Under the pieces are notes generated by a model, which worked only from the letters and a program-made list of their open reading frames with translations, searched no databases and was not told the DNA's origin. This document shows positions 6,224 to 10,209 of a DNA stretch of 10,209 bases, one piece after another. The stretch spans positions 1 to 10,209 of the forward strand of contig JAEWLI010000078.1 of the NCBI GenBank assembly GCA_023393375.1, written 5' to 3'. Numbering within the stretch: position 1 is the stretch's first letter; each line of letters opens with the position of its first letter. This DNA is from Bacteroidota bacterium. GTDB lineage: Bacteria > Bacteroidota > Bacteroidia > Cytophagales > Cyclobacteriaceae. Made by a program: the position numbers and the translations under genes.

Positions 6224-6520
6224 ATGCCTAAATATATTTATCTGCATCCCGATACGGGAGAGGAAGTAGAAATTGTACATGCCATGAGTGAGGTGAAAAA
6301 TCCTTCTGAAGCCTTATTGAGCAGGATTACTTTAGCTGATGGAAGAGTGATGCAAAGAAAAATTGTAGCTCCTGCATTGATTGGGTTTGATAATTTGGGA
6401 AGATCTATTTTGAAAAAGCAGGATAAAGAGCCTGCAAGTAGCTGTTCGCCAGATAGTTGTGCTTGTGCAGCTCCACCAAAAAGTGAAAAACCTGTGGCTA
6501 AATCCTCTGCAGCTGCATAA
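6224..6520 (+). CDS. FmdB-like small protein lacking zinc-ribbon cysteines
   Basis: A 98-residue protein whose frame resembles FmdB-family putative regulators. It starts with MPKYIYLHPDTGEEVEI, as FmdB proteins start MPxYxYxCxxCGxxFE. Later it carries RKIVAPALIGFDNLGRSIL (45-63), like the KLISAPAFxFKGSGxY block of the family. However, the two CxxC pairs that bind zinc are absent; the first pair is replaced by the L7-T11 region. The tail keeps a cysteine cluster, SCSPDSCACAAPP (73-85, with C74, C79 and C81), then a low-complexity Lys/Ser/Ala end. Similar Cys-rich tails occur in ordinary FmdB proteins. Function is unknown in the family; the FmdB assignment here rests on by-eye pattern and needs a profile search. 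It has its own promoter upstream and a terminator directly after. Confidence 0.75.
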   Translation: MPKYIYLHPDTGEEVEIVHAMSEVKNPSEALLSRITLADGRVMQRKIVAPALIGFDNLGRSILKKQDKEPASSCSPDSCACAAPPKSEKPVAKSSAAA

Positions 6521-6525
6521 AATAA

Positions 6526-6548
6526 AACAGGCGGTTAATCCGCCTGTT
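6526..6548. terminator. Terminator hairpin between convergent genes
   Basis: AACAGGCGG and CCGCCTGTT form a perfect GC-rich 9-bp stem with a 5-nt loop, between the FmdB-like gene (plus) and the plug protein gene (minus). Read on the minus strand the stem is followed by a T-rich stretch (TTATTTTATG), so it best terminates the minus-strand gene. The plus side has a poor T tract but the hairpin lies only 6 bp after the stop codon, so it may serve both. Confidence 0.85.
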
Positions 6549-6573
6549 CAATTTCAACATTTCCAATTTTTTA

Positions 6574-7257
6574 TTATTTATGGTTTCCCCTTTTGGTATT
6601 TACCATAATTACCCCATTTGCACCTCTGGAACCATAGATAGCTGCTGACCCATCTTTCAATACCTGAATGGTGGCCACATCATGTACGCTAATAAAGTCC
6701 AGGTCATTGACAACCATTCCATCCACTACAACTAATGCGGCTATACTGCTATTGATTGAATTTACTCCACGGATGACAAATATCCTTTTGCCACCTTCAA
6801 ACATTACTCGTACTCCAGGTGTCTTTACTTGTATGAGTTCATAAATATCATGATAACGGCTATAATCATTATTTTCAACCATCAGATGATCAATAGCATA
6901 AGTAAGGTTATCTTTAGCGATATGACCATATCCCACAGCAATTTTATAATCATCTGATCTGTTGAGAAATACCATATTTGCTTTAATTGGTTTCAAATCT
7001 TCTGTTTTGGTTGAAATCTTCACTTGATAGGGCGCAAAGCCTTGTGCCTCAAATTTGAGCATATCTTTGGCAGCAACCTCAATTTGAAATTCACCTTTTT
7101 CATTGGTGGTTACCTGTTGTTTGTTTTTTGTAGAGGTAATCAATACATTCTCCAGTGGAAACTGATGAAAGGCTGTAACAGTTCCCGATACAGTATGGCT
7201 CTGTGCGGTTAACCATATGGGTAAATAAACCAGAATAATTATAAGGAAGTGTTTCAT
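6574..7257 (-). CDS. Secreted carboxypeptidase-like domain plus TonB plug protein, no barrel
   Basis: A 227-residue protein. Residues 1-18 are a signal peptide (ending LTAQS, probable cleavage after Ala18). A carboxypeptidase-regulatory-like beta domain spans about 21-95 (HTVSGTVTAF, PLENVLITS, TNEKGEFQIEV). A TonB-dependent receptor plug domain spans about 125-225, with VDGMVV (178-183), IQVLKDGSAAIYGSRGANG (197-215) and VIMVNTKRG, the hallmark end of SusC-type plugs. AVGYGHIAKDNLTYAI (107-122) echoes the VGYGxxxxxxxTGAV motif that precedes the plug in SusC. A SusC protein continues for several hundred further residues as a barrel; this one stops right after the plug at a normal stop codon, followed by a terminator, so it appears to be a complete stand-alone form and not a broken gene. 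Its role is unknown: it may bind a TonB-system partner or act as a periplasmic adaptor. Confidence 0.88.
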   Translation of the reverse strand: MKHFLIIILVYLPIWLTAQSHTVSGTVTAFHQFPLENVLITSTKNKQQVTTNEKGEFQIEVAAKDMLKFEAQGFAPYQVKISTKTEDLKPIKANMVFLNRSDDYKIAVGYGHIAKDNLTYAIDHLMVENNDYSRYHDIYELIQVKTPGVRVMFEGGKRIFVIRGVNSINSSIAALVVVDGMVVNDLDFISVHDVATIQVLKDGSAAIYGSRGANGVIMVNTKRGNHK

Positions 7258-7300
7258 GGTAGTTTGGTCATGTTAATTTTGTTGCGACCATCGCAATTAT

Positions 7301-7336
7301 GAAATGCATGATTGTCAAGTTAAATATATGCATTTC
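7301..7336. repeat. 9-bp inverted repeat upstream of the plug protein gene
   Basis: GAAATGCAT (7301-7309) and ATGCATTTC (7328-7336) are exact inverted repeats separated by 18 bp, about 44 bp upstream of the plug gene's ATG on the minus strand. The arms are themselves built around ATGCAT. It could be an operator for the minus-strand gene or a 5'-UTR hairpin. The remainder of 7258-7539 is AT-rich and shows no gene; a weak TATTTTTC promoter-like element (7515-7522) precedes the plus-strand gene. Confidence 0.4.
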
Positions 7337-7539
7337 TGGCAAAATATTCAACATAATTGACATTCTTTCTGCGCATTTTCAGAATATTTATTTTTTTAGT
7401 ATAAAAATATAAAGATATAACATGCTGGCAACCAGGATATTGTAAACTTACATAAGATTATCACTGATTTTTATTCAATTTTTATGTACGGTATGCTTAT
7501 ATTCAGGGCTTTATTATTTTTCAACAACAAACAAAAACT

Positions 7540-8316
7540 ATGATGAAAAATTTAATTTTATTGCTGACCATTCCATGCCTATATCTTTTTGGGTGTAACA
7601 CAAAAAATGAGCAATTACTAAATGATGGAGAAGATAATGCTGTGGAATCAGCAGAACCTGTCAGCAGCACTGCAGTGTGTATTTGGGATCAGATTTCTGT
7701 TAGGCAGGAGCCCAATGAAAAAAGTAAATGGCTCACTTCGGTAAGTTTGGGAGAAAAAGTAACCTTCTTAAATGAAACGATACTAGATTCTGTTGCTAAC
7801 AGGCAGTATGTAAAGATTAGATTATCTGATGATACTGAAGGTTGGTCACTTGCTGATTTTATAGTTCATGATGGCAAACCTGCTGTTTTTTTAGGCGATG
7901 CAGAATATTATAAAAGGCCTGATCTAATGACAAAATCAGGTGTTTCTTTCAAGGCAATGGATATAGTTGCCATATCAAATGAACAGGACGGCTGGTGTGA
8001 AGTAAAGGGGAAAAGAGCTGATGGAAAATTTGTAACTACCGGATGGATCAAACCAGAAAATCTTTCGCTTAAAGATATAGATATTGCGGTAGCAAAATAT
8101 ACTTCTGCTGCAATGGCTAAAACTGGGGAGGAAAAATTAGGATTGCTTAAACAAATACTCGAAAACAGCACTTTCACAGAGTCTTATTTTATTCCGATGG
8201 TTAAAAAGGAAGTAATGGACCTGGAGCAACCTGTTATATTCGATGAAGAAGATGAATATTCACCAGTATTGGAACAAGAGGATGATGATTCTGCCGTGAA
8301 TGAAACACTAATCTGA
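7540..8316 (+). CDS. Lipoprotein with two SH3-like modules
   Basis: A 258-residue protein. The N-terminal signal MMKNLILLLTIPCLYLFGC carries a good lipobox (LFGC, Cys19). A first SH3b-like module spans about 45-108 (VCIWDQISVRQEPNEKSKWL, LGEKVTFL, DTEGWSLADFI), with the VRxxP opening and GWS closing typical of SH3_3 domains. A second spans about 115-175 (YYKRPD, FKAMDIVAIS, GWCEVKG, TTGWIKPENL). A helical segment follows (about 178-228), then a very acidic tail (EEDEYSPVLEQEDDD). The inferred role is envelope or cell-wall binding; no enzyme domain is attached. The ATG at 7543 is an equally possible start, removing one Met. Monocistronic: 282 bp from its divergent neighbour and followed by a strong terminator. 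Confidence 0.83.
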   Translation: MMKNLILLLTIPCLYLFGCNTKNEQLLNDGEDNAVESAEPVSSTAVCIWDQISVRQEPNEKSKWLTSVSLGEKVTFLNETILDSVANRQYVKIRLSDDTEGWSLADFIVHDGKPAVFLGDAEYYKRPDLMTKSGVSFKAMDIVAISNEQDGWCEVKGKRADGKFVTTGWIKPENLSLKDIDIAVAKYTSAAMAKTGEEKLGLLKQILENSTFTESYFIPMVKKEVMDLEQPVIFDEEDEYSPVLEQEDDDSAVNETLI

Positions 8317-8332
8317 AAACTGGGCACCAAAT

Positions 8333-8379
8333 AAAAAGGATAGCAGAATAAAATGAATTAATATTCTGTTGTCCTTTTT
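8333..8379 (+). terminator. Long-stem terminator after the SH3 lipoprotein gene
   Basis: Arms 8333-8350 (AAAAAGGATAGCAGAATA) and 8362-8379 (TATTCTGTTGTCCTTTTT) pair over all 18 positions, with two G-U pairs and an 11-nt loop. The stem ends in A5/T5, as in a bidirectional intrinsic terminator. It begins 17 bp after the stop codon. Confidence 0.85.
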
Positions 8380-8509
8380 ACTAAAACAGCGATTGATTAA
8401 ACTTACTGAGCTTTTTGAGAGGTTCAAATCCTAATTTTTTCCATATATCAAAACTTATTTTTTTGTAGTCAGTTGGATAAGGTGAACACTTTTTTAATCC
8501 CATTCTACT

Positions 8510-8815
8510 ATGGAAGATACAATCAGAAAAATTATTAGTGCCAGTTTGGGTATGGCCATTATTGCAAAGAATAAAACCGTTGAAATCATTGATGAATTGA
8601 TTGAAAAGGGCAAAATGTCGCAGGAAGAAGGGAACAAATTCATGAATGATTTAAAAGAAGAAACGGAGAAATCTGGAAAAGAGGCGGAAGCAGAAATTAA
8701 AAAAATTATAAAAAACACGCTTCAAAAGATGGATGTACCCACCAAGGAGGATTATGAACGGCTTCAAAAGAGAATAGAAGTATTAGAGCGAAGCTTTCTG
8801 GAACAAAAGCAATAA
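8510..8815 (+). CDS. Phasin-like coiled-coil protein
   Basis: A 101-residue, mostly helical, highly charged protein. It has a short hydrophobic helix (IISASLGMAIIAK, about 8-20), a long charged helix (KTVEIIDELIEKGKMSQEEG and on to residue 70), and a C-terminal coiled coil after a Pro break (MDVPTKEDYERLQKRIEVLE, 74-93). This matches the polyhydroxyalkanoate-synthesis-regulator/phasin-like family (COG3937 type), including the VPTKEDYERL hinge. Phasins coat PHA granules, but this short family is also found where no PHA genes are known, so the granule role is uncertain. Its TAA stop is immediately followed by the ATG of the UbiB-like gene with no spacing, so the two are surely co-transcribed and perhaps translationally coupled. 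Confidence 0.78.
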   Translation: MEDTIRKIISASLGMAIIAKNKTVEIIDELIEKGKMSQEEGNKFMNDLKEETEKSGKEAEAEIKKIIKNTLQKMDVPTKEDYERLQKRIEVLERSFLEQKQ

Positions 8816-10209
8816 ATGTCGTTATTCCATTTTACTACTTTCCGTAATATCAACCGCCTCACCAGAGTAATAGGTGTATTGGCAAAATACGGATTTGATG
8901 ATGTGGTAGCACATACGCAATTGAGCAAAATAGTACCACGCAGAAAACTTACGTCTTTAAAAAAAGAGGGTGAAAAAATTGTTGCGAAAAGCCGATATGA
9001 GAGAATCAGGCTGGTTTTTGAAGAATTAGGCCCCACCTTTATTAAATTGGGACAGATCTTAAGTAATCGTCATGATCTATTGCCTAAAGCACTTACAAAA
9101 GAATTCGAAAAACTTCAGGATGATGTTTCTACTGATGTAGATTTAAATGCATTTGAAGAAATTAAAAATCGACTTGGGATTGACCCCGATCAGGTCTTTA
9201 AAGAAATCAAAAAGGAACCCGAAGCTTCGGCTTCCATTGCTCAAGTACACCGGGCTCAATTGCAAACAGGGGAATGGGTGGTTTTGAAGATCCAACGACC
9301 CGGCATCAGGGACATGATTGAAGCCGATATTGAAATTGTCAGGTACATCATCAGAATGCTGCAAAAAAGATTTCCTGAAGTAGCTGTGTACCAGCCACTT
9401 GAATTACTTCAGGCATTTGAACGCAGTATCATGACAGAATTGAATTTTGTGATAGAAGCCAACAGTATCCAGCGTTTTCGTAACAACTTTGAAGGTGACG
9501 AAAGGGTGTATATTCCCAAAGTATTTCGTGAATACAGTAATGAGACCATCTTGTGCATGGAAGAAGTATTGGGTACTAAAATATCTGAGATTGATGAATT
9601 AAAGAAAAGGAACATCGATATTGATAAAATTGTGGGAATAGGAGTGGATGCCTATTTCAACCAGGTGTTTAAACACGGTTATTTTCATGCCGATCCACAT
9701 CCAGGCAACCTGGTGGTTACAAATGAGGAAAAACTATGTTTCCTTGACTTTGGCATGATGGGAACCATACTCCCAAGAGATAAGGATATTTTTTCGGATT
9801 TTATAGTCAATTTTATTAGAAAAGATATCAGGCGGTTGATTTTAAATATAGAGGATATTTCTGGCAAAAGCATTACTGATAACCGAAGAAGTATGGAATA
9901 TGACTTGTACGATATGGTACAGGAAATTAGTTCCAACTCGCTTCAGGATATCAACATGGAAATGTTGTATGAAAAGATTCACGATTTCATCTACAGCCAT
10001 AAGATCACTGTTCCCTCTGATTTGTTTTTGCTGATGAGGGCATTTGTTGTAATGGAGGGAATGGGGTTACGGCTAAAACCGGATTTTAATATGGTAGAAG
10101 CATTGGAGCCATATGCCCGGAAACTGATGCTTCAAAAATATAACCCCAAAAATATAGTTCACAGTTTTTGGGATACCTTCTTGGACACCAAGGACCTTCT
10201 TAAAGGATT
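8816..10209 (+). CDS. UbiB/ABC1/AarF-family kinase-like protein, 3' end missing
   Basis: The frame opens at the ATG at 8816 and is still open at the right edge: 464 complete codons, so the C-terminus (where family members carry membrane segments) lies outside. All family marks are present: the KxGQ motif in FIKLGQILSNRHDLLP (75-90; K77, Q80), the Ala-rich loop EASASIAQVHRAQL (136-149) that replaces the kinase glycine-rich loop, the ATP-binding lysine in VVLKIQRPG (K158), the catalytic stretch FHADPHPGNL (290-299; D293, N298), and metal-binding DFG in LDFGMMG (310-316). UbiB/COQ8 proteins are atypical kinases with ATPase activity needed for ubiquinone biosynthesis in Proteobacteria and mitochondria. 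Bacteroidota generally use menaquinone, so the substrate here is open; lipid or isoprenoid handling at the membrane is a reasonable inference. It is paired with the phasin-like gene with zero spacing. Confidence 0.93.
   Translation, partial: MSLFHFTTFRNINRLTRVIGVLAKYGFDDVVAHTQLSKIVPRRKLTSLKKEGEKIVAKSRYERIRLVFEELGPTFIKLGQILSNRHDLLPKALTKEFEKLQDDVSTDVDLNAFEEIKNRLGIDPDQVFKEIKKEPEASASIAQVHRAQLQTGEWVVLKIQRPGIRDMIEADIEIVRYIIRMLQKRFPEVAVYQPLELLQAFERSIMTELNFVIEANSIQRFRNNFEGDERVYIPKVFREYSNETILCMEEVLGTKISEIDELKKRNIDIDKIVGIGVDAYFNQVFKHGYFHADPHPGNLVVTNEEKLCFLDFGMMGTILPRDKDIFSDFIVNFIRKDIRRLILNIEDISGKSITDNRRSMEYDLYDMVQEISSNSLQDINMEMLYEKIHDFIYSHKITVPSDLFLLMRAFVVMEGMGLRLKPDFNMVEALEPYARKLMLQKYNPKNIVHSFWDTFLDTKDLLKG

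Noticed and set aside
8764..9936. Several minus-strand open frames opposite the UbiB-like gene
   Set aside because: They are antisense to a strongly conserved plus-strand coding region and show no family resemblance.
1..10209. Defence, CRISPR, phage or mobile-element system
   Set aside because: No repeat arrays, transposase, integrase, toxin-antitoxin pair or nuclease genes were seen; gene content is housekeeping and envelope.

Overview
The window reads as chromosomal DNA of a member of the Bacteroidota, probably a Cytophagales-type marine or soil bacterium. The evidence is low GC, promoter -7 elements of the Bacteroidota form TAnnTTTG (upstream of dapD and of the gene at 6224, and on the minus strand upstream of the metal regulator), several short-signal lipoproteins, and a SusC-style TonB plug module. 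This placement is inferred from sequence style; no rRNA or marker gene is present. I see no phage, insertion sequence, CRISPR array, tRNA or rRNA.

Left part (1-2298, all minus strand): the 5' end of an exported thioredoxin-like protein, cut by the window edge; a DtxR/MntR-family metal-dependent repressor with a C-terminal FeoA domain; its 246-bp upstream region; and a GT4-type glycosyltransferase. That upstream region holds two matching DtxR-type operator palindromes starting exactly 100 bp apart, one directly beside a perfect -7 element, plus a third unrelated palindrome. This is the best-supported regulatory structure in the window.

Middle part (2338-6520, all plus strand): dapD (lysine/peptidoglycan precursor synthesis, divergent from the glycosyltransferase), a DUF3108 exported protein, a TPR lipoprotein ending in a clear terminator, a small SH3-like lipoprotein in a tight pair with rfaE2 (ADP-heptose synthesis for LPS core), and a small FmdB-like protein whose zinc-ribbon cysteines are lost. 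The recurring theme is the cell envelope.

Right part (6526-10209): a hairpin terminator between convergent genes; a minus-strand secreted protein made only of a carboxypeptidase-like regulatory domain plus a TonB-receptor plug, with no barrel; a lipoprotein with two SH3-like modules; a strong terminator; and a two-gene unit of a phasin-like coiled-coil protein followed with zero spacing by a UbiB/ABC1 kinase-like protein that runs off the right edge.

Overall this is mostly ordinary housekeeping and envelope sequence. I did not find a convincing new multi-gene system. The items most worth a second look are the twin operators of the metal regulator with its hybrid metal site, the plug-only TonB protein, the cysteine-less FmdB homologue, and the phasin-like/UbiB pair.
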